DNA of 64,000 bases from Lytechinus pictus (Eukaryota; Echinodermata; Echinoidea; Temnopleuroida; Toxopneustidae): positions 22,308,603 to 22,372,602 of the forward strand of contig NC_087254.1 of assembly GCF_037042905.1 (NCBI RefSeq). Reading direction: 5' to 3'. Of the stretch, positions 24,501-33,163 are shown piece by piece (the first letter of the stretch is position 1; each line of letters starts with the position of its first letter). Both the position numbers and the translations under genes were made by a program. The notes beneath the pieces are model-generated. The model did not search any database. It was not told where the DNA came from and saw only the letters and a list, made by a program, of their open reading frames with translations.

Positions 24501-25222
24501 AGCACATACTTGTATGAAGAAGATGCATTATTACCGGTAATCAGAAATTTGTGGTTGACTTAAAGAAACTTTTGAAAATGACAATTTCCTTGACAGTTCA
24601 GCTCACAGATTATATGAAGCACTTCGGTTCCTACATCTCACGCATCCAACCGTGCAATCTACCCAACGCCATGGCTCGTCACACGCGTAACTTCTTTTCA
24701 GCGCGACGCAGCTGGGTCCACTTGCCCCACCTTCCCAATATGCCTAGCATGCCAAACATGCCCAATATCACTATGCCAAACATTCTATCGCGCATCAGAG
24801 GTCAAGGGTCATCGTCTGTGGGTCCGTCAGGGCCATCATCGTCATCAGGGACAGGTGACTGTTCAGATTCTTCATCATCCACATCATCGGTGGAAGCGGT
24901 GGCAGTGGTCGAAGACGGCGCTGGGGCTTCATCCGGGGATGCATCGCTCCCAGTTCCGGAGGTTGTCACCATTCCCATGTCAACAAGCGAGGGCGCTGAA
25001 TCATCAAGCTCCAGTCGGCGCAGCTGGTTGCCTAACAAGCTTCCGAACCGGTTGCCGAACTTGAACAAGTCGATGCCTAGTATGCCCAGTATGCCTAGCA
25101 TGCCTAGTATGCCCAGTGGTATGAGCCTGCTAACCAGGTTTGGTGGACAGTGCTACGATAGCGGAGAACAAAATGAGCCCGATGAACCGGAAGAGTACAC
25201 CAATGCTGATCATAAATTATAA
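15471..25222 (+). CDS. NAA60: NAA60-type N-alpha-acetyltransferase, 3' part of gene (three exons)
   Basis: Joined CDS 15471-15567, 23541-23775, 24607-25222 (315 residues; 5' end missing). NAA60 (NatF) acetylates the N-terminal Met of membrane proteins from the cytosolic face of the Golgi. Seen: the first exon encodes QVAYILSLGVV and then the acetyl-CoA-binding GNAT motif RRRGIGA (Q/RxxGxG/A) across the first junction; the second encodes AKAVYLHVLATN, AIRFYEKHKF, LPYYYSIHG and YVLYINGGQPPW, all diagnostic of NAA60 rather than of the NAA50 or NAA10 lineages; the third continues DYMKHFGSYISRIQPC like the human C-terminal helix region. Junction phases (1 and 2) agree. Missing: the N-terminal part with the FPIEYP-type motif, which I could not find upstream. 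Odd: a tail of about 150 residues beyond the usual end, and an AT-AC last intron. The identity call is from family knowledge; the exon ends are read from the sequence. Confidence 0.93.
15568..16848 (+). other. NAA60 intron, first part
   Basis: Start of the 7973-bp NAA60 intron (15568-23540). No repeat family is recognised in this first 1.3 kb. Confidence 0.45.
16849..17811. mobile_element. Mariner/Tc1-like non-autonomous element (963 bp)
   Basis: The ends CAGTGCGTATCAAAAAAAGA and (inverse strand) CCGTGCGTATAAAAAAAG are about 24-bp inverted repeats. TA flanks both ends (16847-16848 and 17812-17813), fitting Tc1/mariner target-site duplication. Two open frames of 60-70 codons inside show no DDE motif I can identify. 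Confidence 0.65.
17812..19856 (+). other. NAA60 intron, middle part
   Basis: AT-rich intronic DNA with short open frames lacking domains. No repeat is recognised until the GTCTCGC element. Confidence 0.4.
19857..20858 (+). repeat. Hairpin-ended repeat, GTCTCGC family, copy B
   Basis: 5' hairpin GTCTCGCCTGCATAGCAGAG CGAGAC, GC-rich CGACGGCGGCGGCGGCG, then about five decayed units with spacings of roughly 163-192 bp (CAATGAACTT at 20071, 20263, 20426, 20589). The 3' end is GCAGGCGAGACTGCCAGAGG CGTTCCACTTGT. It carries perfect AGGTCAAAGGTCA motifs at 20050, 20242 and 20405. Confidence 0.85.
20949..22387 (+). repeat. Hairpin-ended repeat, GTCTCGC family, copy C
   Basis: Same orientation as copy B, 90 bp downstream. 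5' hairpin GTCTCACCTGCATAGCAGAG TGAGAC; 3' end ATGCAGGTGAGACCGCCAGA GG. A foreign segment of ~390 bp (about 21030-21410) is inserted near its 5' end. Perfect AGGTCAAAGGTCA motifs are at 21771, 21935 and 22088. Confidence 0.82.
22456..22990 (+). repeat. AAAGGTCAAG(A/T)CCACC element, right end lost
   Basis: It starts TTAAAGGTCAAGAACACCCC and shares GTTGATTTGAATAAA, AAAATCGGATGTAAAATGAG, GATGATGTC and CATATAATAAAATACAAAAG with 36705-37283 and 58551-59022. No right terminal repeat is visible. Confidence 0.65.
22991..23540 (+). other. NAA60 intron end with degenerate tandem repeat
   Basis: 23290-23520 holds decayed tandem units (GTTTACAATGGTTTTTATCA, TATTGGTTT) just before the exon acceptor. Confidence 0.5.
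23541..23775 (+). CDS. NAA60: NAA60 exon (GNAT core, second half)
   Basis: The acceptor TTTCCAG ends at 23540. The first two bases complete an Ala codon with the preceding exon, then 77 codons follow. Seen: ASALLDNFLTSL (helix after the acetyl-CoA loop), AKAVYLHVLATNTGAIRFYE (GNAT motif B, Tyr in the FYE segment), LPYYYSIHG and YVLYINGGQPPWTL. The exon ends after the first two bases of an Ile codon. The following bases, ATATCCTTT, are a U12-type AT donor and not GT. Reading through without splicing gives 44 unrelated residues before a stop. Confidence 0.93.
23776..24606 (+). other. NAA60: U12-type AT-AC intron in NAA60 (831 bp)
   Basis: The 5' splice site is ATATCCTTT at 23776, identical to the minor-spliceosome AT-AC consensus. 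The branch-site motif TTCCTTGAC is at 24586-24594, with the branch A at 24593. The intron ends AC at 24605-24606, 13 nt from the branch A, within the short spacing typical of U12 introns. Splicing gives AT+A = Ile, then Asp-Tyr-Met, so the protein reads PPWTLIDYMKH, matching human PPWTILDYIQH residue for residue in spacing. No GT-AG pair restores that alignment as well. The intron holds no recognised repeat. Confidence 0.9.
24607..25222 (+). CDS. NAA60: NAA60 last coding exon with long low-complexity tail
   Basis: One base completes Ile; 204 codons and a TAA stop follow. The first ~40 residues (DYMKHFGSYISRIQPC, RHTRNFFSARRSW) align with the human segment whose amphipathic helices attach NAA60 to Golgi membranes. 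Human NAA60 ends about 50 residues after the conserved DY; here 204 follow. The added part has three blocks: a Pro-Asn-Met block (LPHLPNMPSMPNMPN, 24721-24786), a Ser/Asp/acidic disordered block (about 24800-25000), and a second block (LPNKLPNRLPNL followed by five MPS triplets, 25073-25117), then a C-terminus rich in acidic residues. The MPS run is a clean 9-bp tandem repeat in the DNA. Complementary-strand and shifted open frames here are shadows. Confidence 0.9.
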
Positions 25223-26075
25223 TCATCATCATTTTTAACCTGAAACGCCAACAAATCGGGTAAACAATCCTATCGTGGTGACATTCTTGACAACTAGGAT
25301 TATGCGATGTTGCAAGGAATCGACTGGTGGTGTGGAGTTTTTCTGTGTGTAATGGAATCTATCAGTGCTACTATGTTGAACGGTTACAAGGTCTCGATGA
25401 CAGTTTGGATTTCAAGAAAGGAAGGGCTATGTCGTTCTTTGCTTCTATATGGGGTCAAAGTTCAATGAGGGAAGAATGAATATGCATGAATTGCATGATA
25501 CATGTATATATATAGTTTTAAACAGTAAATGCAAAAAAGTGGTTATCCCTTTAAAAGAAGGATCAACCTAGACCTCTCTACAGAGAAGACTCGTACCCTG
25601 CTGTTGAGGTGCATGTAGGTGGTTCAGTGTATATATCATTCGGATTCATGCACGTGTCAAAGCAATCTTTTAGTTTTCTCAAATTGAGGAACAAGTGAAT
25701 TGAAGGAATGCTCTATCATCTTCCTGCAGCTCAGCCTGTTGACATTGAACATGTTATGCCTTCTGTGTTATGTGACCAAGTCTCCTATTCTATATGGCAA
25801 TGAGGTGAATTCACTTTTTTGCATTATTAAAGGACTTCACATGGACACCATTGATGCTGTGATCGGATGTAATAATGGAGGCTACTGCCGATTGGTAAAA
25901 ATTGTCGACAACTCTCTATAGTATTTTATTTTAGTCCCTGATAAAAGACATTCAATTGGTCTTAATGCCAAGTTGTACCTTATCTAAATTGATGTGATTT
26001 TTTTTGTTATACCAATGGACAATATTGTTACATTGTGCTGTAGAATGTAATAAACAGTAAACAATATAGTATTAA
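25223..26075 (+). other. NAA60: NAA60 3' UTR (inferred)
   Basis: About 850 bp follow the stop without any repeat I recognise. The stretch ends shortly after an AATAAA hexamer and a GT/T-rich segment (26083-26100). The exact cleavage site cannot be read from the sequence. An open frame at 25700-25921 inside it has no recognisable domain. Confidence 0.55.
26049..26054 (+). terminator. Polyadenylation signal AATAAA for NAA60
   Basis: Canonical AATAAA about 830 bp after the NAA60 stop, followed within 40 bp by a T-rich segment (TTTTTGTTCCTTCTTT), as expected for a downstream element. It is the first canonical hexamer I noticed in the plausible 3' UTR. Confidence 0.5.
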
Positions 26076-26842
26076 GATTTTTGTTCCTTCTTTAAATTTT
26101 CTTTTCTTTTGTGAAAGGAATGATAATAACTTTCCAGGAAGAAACAAGTTTTATAAGAGTAGGTTTTGATAGTAGTTTTTATCTACACAGATCTGACAAA
26201 CTTCTGTATTCAAATTGTTTTTTTTTTTGGTCCCCAGTTGTGCAATTTTAGTACCAATCTAATACTCCAGAAAAAACAACCTTACTTCAAAATTTAAATT
26301 CAGTATTGTGGAAGAACTTCAATTCTAACAATGTCTAAAGGTCGATAGTACACATAGTTTTCCTCATAGTTTCATCTAGGTAACGTCTCTTTATACAGAA
26401 GAGAGCTAAATTGTTTAGTTTTCAATGATATTTGGCATTGGTTTATGTGTGTGTGCATCTTCTTTATGAGGCTGTGTATTAAGTATTTATTTGATGATTT
26501 TTGCCATTAATTTGACAGTTTCAGTAAAAAAGTACATACAACATTTGGAAGGATAAAATAAGAATGTAAAAATACACATTTGAGCTCATAGTTGTCAAAG
26601 GACATTTTTAGTTTTTCCAGAGCAGTCTCCATGGTCAGTTGATAGAATATATCCTTTCATTTATTTTGAATCATATTTTTTTATTTTCAGTCTAAATGCA
26701 GTACATAGAATGGTAAAGATTTGAATGAGAATTATGCTCAAGAAGATAAATAGAATTTGAATTTGCAGTATATGAACAAAAAATAAGATGAATGGAATAG
26801 TGTTCAATGCATTTGGAACAGGCACTTGTACATTGTGCAAAA
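26076..26842. other. Intergenic, nothing recognised
   Basis: AT-rich DNA between the NAA60 poly(A) signal and a hAT-like element. No convincing open frame. Confidence 0.4.
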
Positions 26843-28551
26843 CACTGGCGTAAATCCGTGTTGATGGGTGGGGGGGATGACTGAAATATTTTGGCTTTTT
26901 TATTTTGCAATCATGTTTTTAGATATGCAAGGAATTGTCATTGATATGTCCACAGTGGCGTACCGTGGGTCACGGCATTGGGGAGGGGGGCACCAGCAAA
27001 ATGTTTGAATCACTGAGTGAGCGCGCTCAGTTGCCAGTTATACTGACCTAATAGAGACATTTTCTGGACAATGTCATTAAACGGATATGCATCTCACTGA
27101 TCAAATAATGCGAGCGCGAAGCGCAAGCTGAATTTTTTTTATATTCACACCTAAAAAGAGACATTATAATCAAATTTGTGTAATCATGATAGGTACCTGT
27201 CTCGCTAAACAATACGAGCGCGAAGCGCGAGCTGAAGTTTTCGTATATTTTGACCCCAAAAAGCGAGATTTTGAGGAATATATTTTAGGAATCCATTAAG
27301 AGTATGCATATCTCACCATAGTCATCTAATGCGAGTGCCAAGCGCTTGCTGGTTTATAAGAATTACATCTGAACACATGAACCACTTTTTGTAGTCATTG
27401 CAATCATGATTATCATACGCATCTCACTAATCAAATAATGCGAGCGCAAAGCGCGAGCTGAAAATTTAGACCTGAAGTGGGGCATTCTAAGGTTTCTTTG
27501 TAGGAATTAACTAGGACCATACGTATTTCAATATCCAAATGATGCGAGCGCGAAGCGCGAGCTGAAAATTTTTGATATTCAGATCAGAAGGGACATTTTA
27601 AGGACTGATTTTAGGAATTCATGAAGAGCAGACATATCTCACCAATCCACTAATGCGAACGTAATCACGGACAAGAAATGTTTCATATATACGAAGACCT
27701 TAACATGGGGCAATCACTTTTTGAGTCATGAAAAAGAAGCATATGTCACTACATAAAACAATGATAACTCAAGTGCTAGGAAATATATTTGGTTTATATT
27801 GACTTGAAAACGGGATGTTTCAGTACAACAGGATTATATATCTCATTAACAGACAATGCAAGCACCAGGAACAATGAAGACGTAGGCCCTGGGCAAATTA
27901 TGTTTCATGAAGTTATGAGAAAAATGTTTCTTATGTAATGTAACATAACATAATTATAATATAACATTATAATGAATAATATTTTCTTCTTTCCCACTAT
28001 ACGCTTCTCTTCCTTTCTCCCTCTTTTCTCCTTTTCCCCTTTTCCCCGTTTTTTATTTTGGTCAGCCGATGCCCCCCCCCCCCCCCGTAGTTACGCCATT
28101 GTATGTCCATATGGCAAATACCCCTCCAATATTATTATCTTTTTTACCCCATGATGGTTTAATCATAGAGCTATTACCATGGTTTAATGGTTTTATTAGA
28201 GATTACATTAAAAAAGAATTGACATTCCATCTTAATCCCTTCCCAAAGACCCCAACATTGATGAATTGGAAGAAACGGGAGTTTCTCTTCAATGTTATAA
28301 TAAGGACATAAGTATTTCGTTTGGAAATGGTGAACTGGCTCTTTATTTGCATTTTATGATTCAATAATATTGTTTTATTTGTTAAGCGGTATTTCAGGAA
28401 GAATTTTCACCAATAAAACAATTATCTCTTGTGATTTTTTTTCATTTCTTTCGTAAAAAGTGGGGGGGGGGATGTTTGTACAGGCCATCCCCCCCTCCTC
28501 GAAAAGTGAGGGGGATATATCCCCCCATCCCCCCCGGGATTTACGCCAGTG
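26843..28551. mobile_element. hAT-like non-autonomous element with 8-bp TSD, interrupted
   Basis: The termini CACTGGCGTAAATCC (26843) and GGATTTACGCCAGTG (ending 28551) are exact inverses. GTGCAAAA directly flanks both sides (26835-26842 and 28552-28559), a perfect 8-bp target-site duplication of the hAT type. About 560 bp belong to this element; the rest is the nested insertion 26953-28101. G- and C-runs adjoin both ends. No transposase. Confidence 0.88.
26953..28101. mobile_element. Nested hAT-like element CAGTGGCGTA with 8-bp TSD
   Basis: The termini CAGTGGCGTA and TACGCCATTG are imperfect inverses, and TATGTCCA flanks both ends (26945-26952 and 28102-28109). The interior has about five units of ~110 bp carrying GCGAGCGCGAAGCGCGAGCT (27110, 27210, 27330, 27440, 27545 approximately), the last ones decayed. 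It inserted after the outer element. Confidence 0.88.
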
Positions 28552-28559
28552 GTGCAAAA

Positions 28560-31500
28560 TACACTCACAAACCTATACCCATGTCTGAGCATGTATGATA
28601 CGATACCTCCCTAAGGTCCCAAATGTAATATTCATATCTGTCAACTTAATCCTTCAAACCAGTCCTCTTTTCCACATAAAATGTGGTACATGCACATTGC
28701 AACTAGATACAAAGATTTTTGTTTTAAAAAAATACGAGCATTGCTGCACCATCAATCAAATGCTTAACACAAATTTTACACAAGCTATAAACAACTAGTA
28801 TAGGATAATATTCTGGGCCAAAATTGAAGGCTACCATTTCCAAATAATTAGATATTTTGGGGGGCAAATAGATGATAACATTTGTTTAGAATCTGTATAG
28901 AAATGATCCAGAGACTATGGCATTGCTCCTGAGATGGTAAGAAATTATTAGACAAATATAAGATTTTAAATCATGAAAATGCCAAGCAAATAGAAATGTG
29001 ATAATATATAATGATAATGGATAGTACATGTACTGTACCAGTCATATATATAAAATAGTTTTAAAAAAGGAACATATTATATAGGGGTATATCATTTTAA
29101 ATTGATGTTAGCATTCATGAGGGAGTGTTAAATTGCTACATTAGGTCAATAATAATGTTCAATAAAAAGAGCTTAAAATAATTGCACAGACATGGGTAAA
29201 TGACCATTGCTTAATGATATATAGTACATATATCATGGCTAAATTAAATCCAAGAATAAACTTAAGTGTGCTTTGAAAACTACTATACGAATACCAGTAT
29301 TATCCTCTTTTGCCAGCTTGACAATTTATGAAAATCATACTGTATTGCAACACATTGTCTTGCATAATCTGATCTAAAATAATGCTCTGTGTTTAGGGAT
29401 TATTCCATTTTAATTTTGAAGGTTGACTTATGCAGATTCTACTGTAAGTATAAAGATAGCTTGAGAAGACAAAAATAGACAAGGAACCGAACATTTCCTT
29501 AAATAATGTACAGGCCAATTACATTCAAGTGTAGATTATAGCTATCTTTACTAGGTAAAAACTTTGTGATATGGCTAAGATAAAAAGGTGAACTTGGAAT
29601 TATGCCAACTTCTTTACTATCATTTATGTTGGTTTTGCTTGTTAGTTTTGCAAGTTCATATCTGTTCATTTTTTTTTCCAGTGGGGCACTTGTTCCCCCC
29701 ATGTTTTGTAAACAAAGTAGTACTTCAGGTTGATATATTGATTAATCCTCCTCACCATCAGTCTTAGATAATGCACATAGAATGGAATGTACATAATCCA
29801 GAGTCCATTCCCCGATGTGATAGTAATAGTAATAGTAATAGTTTAATTAGCATGTTACCACATCGTCAGTATCAAGTGCTGTGTACAATTTAGTTTGATA
29901 CAACCAAATTTGATATACGTAACCAAATGATGGGTTAAAATACAAAATTGAATAATGAAGATGACCTTGTGAAACCCATTTTCAATGAATCGATGCAGAA
30001 ACTCAATTGCCTGTTTTGTAATTCATTAATCTTTATTCGTACATTCTAAAATAACAAGAAATTTTGAAGAATTTGAATTTTATTTTGAATTTTTATTTTA
30101 ATTTGACTTAACCCAAAAAGGTTAAAAAAATTGGATTGCCTATTATTGCCTTTTAAATTTGTGAAAAAGTTAAATCATATATAAACTATTTTGTCTTTGC
30201 AGGAAAGGTTGGGGGAGGGGGAGAAGTGAATCACATAAAAAAAATGATAGGAAACAAGATTAGATTTTTAAAACATGAAATGTAGGTATACTTTTAAAGT
30301 TGTAAAATTTATTTCAGCCTTTAATAGAACAGCCTACATACATGTATGATGCCAGTGGACTGTTGGATTAAAAAAAATATATTTTGCTTTAAACAAGAAG
30401 TAATATGCTGGTCCCTAGATTGAATGCGATCCAGAGACTTATTTTCATACCAACGCTACAGAGTGAGTGTTTCCTTTATACCAATGTTTTTTGCTAACAA
30501 GTTTCAATTGAAATAGTGATTCTTGATTGTATTTTCAACTTTTATATATACTATTGAAATACAGTAGAACTTCCAAAGATTTAAGTATGTTTGTCTAGAT
30601 GAGCAGGACGTGGTCAGTGAAATAAATACTAATAGTTGATTGGTGAATTGATATGTATAGAATGAAATTTTAAAATCAATATCTTGTTAAAGTAAGCAGG
30701 TATTTTTTTGTAATGGAGCTTTAGTATAGATATTGTCTTGTTGCTGTTTGATAATGGAAGGTTCTTGGATTATTCCTTCAGCATCTCAGGATAGTTAGTA
30801 ATTGTTTCTTCTTAACTTTCATTGTGCTTGGACACAGGTGTACATTTACATCCTCTGCACTTTTCTCTGTATATCATCTGTATTGTCTCTCTCTAATCTT
30901 CGTGCCTCTTTATATACCACCCTATCAGTCTCCTATTCATTTTATTCTTCACTTTATCCTTTTCATATTTCTGTCTGTCTTTATTTATCTACCTATTTCA
31001 TTTGCTCATTTCAGCCTCTTAAATTTCATGCTTTGTCCTTTCTAACTTTTAAATTTTCTTCACTTTTTCACCCTTTACTATGTATTATTTTTTTGTCTTA
31101 TCTTGAGCATCCTACAATCATTCAACAGTATGCTTCACTAAGTTCTGCATCCATCTTTTCCTCTCTTTAACACTATCTTCATATTCAAAGTTTCATATTC
31201 TCAAGGAGGTACTCTCTCATGATTTGGTTTCGATATTGTTTCTGCTTGGCAAGTGATGGAGAAAAATGATGCTTTTTAAACAGGGTGCTGTATTTGTCAA
31301 GCAACAATGTGTCCTTTTGTTTTATGTATAAGCAATGTATTTTCAGTGATATGTAGGTAAAATCTATACTCAATATTGTTTATTATTGGTGTTGCTTTAG
31401 TATGGTATAGTCACTCTCCTATCCATGTTTGTACCCATTCTAAGTATCATTTAAATAGCTATTTTCTTAAATGATTTTACTATCAGTATTATTTCTCTCT

Positions 31501-32080
31501 TTTTTCAAGAATGAGAAAGTATAATTATAATAATGATAATTACGACAATGATCTTGTATAGCACATATACCCACTAAACGCCTTACTCTGTCTTGGCTAC
31601 CTATTACATGTTATAAACCTCTCTTTAAGAATGTCGAATAATCCGTTCCTCTGATTGGTCAAAACTGAGGTCATGTATACGACCATGCCTTCAAAGCAAC
31701 AAACTAAGTTGGTAACCAAGGGCAACGGGCATAGTTAACAAGATTTCTGCCCGTTGCCCCCTGACCCGCCCCTTAACGACGGGCATAGCAAAATTTGGCT
31801 GAAATCCCCATTAGATTGCATGCAAAATGTTGCTTTCTGCGGTGATTGCGGATACCATAAATATCCGCGCGATTTGATCGAAAGTTTTAGACAATTCTCG
31901 CATTTACGCGCTTATTGCGCAAGTGCGCGCAACGGATGTGACATATCGATGGAACGATGCAAATCTTTGACTTTTGCTTGTTAATTGCTGTTAAAATATA
32001 TGGCATTTATTGAAAAGAAAACTAACTTATTAAGGACATAACGGATGTATCAATCAACATGTCTTGTCGCAGTTCGCTCA
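28560..32080. other. Intergenic, mostly nothing recognised
   Basis: AT-rich. A TTGTATAGCACATATACCC stretch at about 31553 resembles the tail of the SINE at 52.2 kb. (TAGTAA)n is at 29820-29843. 30802-31170 is a long open frame of Leu/Ser/Phe/Tyr low complexity over a T/C-rich strand and is not accepted as a gene. 31640-31960 is CpG-richer (GGGCAACGGGCA, TGCCCGTTGCCCC form an inverted pair). Confidence 0.4.
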
Positions 32081-32129
32081 AATGCATGGTCGCAAAAGGT
32101 GAGTCGGGAGAAAAGATTAGACGGTCACT

Positions 32130-32600
32130 GCACTTTCTAAAAATAAACGTTACTCGTTCAACTTAACGTTAGGACAGCTACATGTAAAGTTAGGTATGAC
32201 AAACGACAACGTTAGGACGGGTAGATCTAATTTTTAATTGACGTTAGTTAGCTAGAAGTTACGTGCGTAGGTTTAGTCGACTAGATCTAACGTTAGATTA
32301 CACTTTACATGGAGATTTAAGATTTAAGACTGAACTCTAGCTTAGTAGAGTCGCCCTATTCAGAATCATAATTTGGTTCCTAAAAATATCTAGCCTAGGC
32401 CTAGGCCTAGTAGGGCCCATCGGTATGAACTGCTTTGATATTCGATTTTGAGACCCAACTTTGTGGTCAGGGCTATAAAGTTAGGGCCTAGACCTAACGT
32501 TAGCTTGGGGCCAAGGCCAGGGGCAGGCTTTTAGATCTAGACCTAGACTAGGCCCTAACGTTAGATCTAATGTTTAATAATTCGGTTCATAAAATATATA
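32130..32600. repeat. Region of recurrent AACGTTAG and TAGATCTA palindromic words
   Basis: (T)AACGTTAG occurs about six times (near 32165, 32210, 32243, 32290, 32499, 32558), mixed with AGATCTA and CTAGGCCTAG words, without a fixed period. No coding frame. Confidence 0.55.
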
Positions 32601-32603
32601 TGG

Positions 32604-32752
32604 ACTGCTTTTATATTCGAGACATGGTTGTTTCAATTCGGCTCGCGGGTACCGCATCGGCCAGACCATGCCCTCGGGCAAGCCCTCGGGCATAGTCGCG
32701 TTGCGGTCCCCTTGAGCCTCTAGAAACAACCATGCCTCTCAAAGCAGTCCAT
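32604..32752. repeat. Inverted repeat with arms GGACTGCTTT...GGTTGTTTC
   Basis: GGACTGCTTTTATATTCGAG ACATGGTTGTTTC (32604) is mirrored by GAAACAACCATGCCTCTCAA AGCAGTCC (ending about 32749). The loop is CpG-rich (GCGGGTACCGCATCGG). Confidence 0.7.
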
Positions 32753-33017
32753 ATATCTATAATATGACTCACATCATATTAGGAATTTCTCTTTGCCTGT
32801 AACCACTTTCACCTGGGTGAAGAGTGGCAAATGTAGATGAATGTTTTGCCAAATGACATTGGTGCTGCTGTGTGATATGAATCCTGGACCTTGTGTTTGG
32901 GGTATTATCTACTGAACCATAACACTTCTAGCACATCAAATATTGATCGAGTCATATAATGTATACGATAAAATGATGAAGAGTCTGATATTTCAATAAT
33001 AGAAAAGAAAATAACAA

Positions 33018-33163
33018 CTGGGTGTTGTGGTGTGCGCCTGTACTCCTAGCTATATTGGAGAAGTTACAAATTGATGCAGAGGTTCGAGATTCAAGCCTTA
33101 GTCACATCTATTGGATGGTGACATTAAAGTACGGTACCAGATTTAAATAATAATAATAATAAA
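33018..33163 (+). repeat. SINE-like unit with 7SL RNA-like head and AAT-rich tail
   Basis: 33018-33060 (CTGGGTGTTGTGGTGTGCGC, CTGTACTCCTAGCTA, TTGGAG) resembles the 5' Alu domain of SRP (7SL) RNA. A B-box-like GGTTCGAGATTC lies at 33081, then TTGGATGGTGACATTAAAG, then an (AAT)n tail (about 33144-33163). Length ~145 bp. Assigned from memory of the 7SL consensus, not by alignment. Confidence 0.55.

Noticed and set aside
30802..31170. 122-codon hydrophobic frame as a membrane protein gene
   Set aside because: Composition follows the T/C-rich strand; no signal-like start context, splice sites or homologue.
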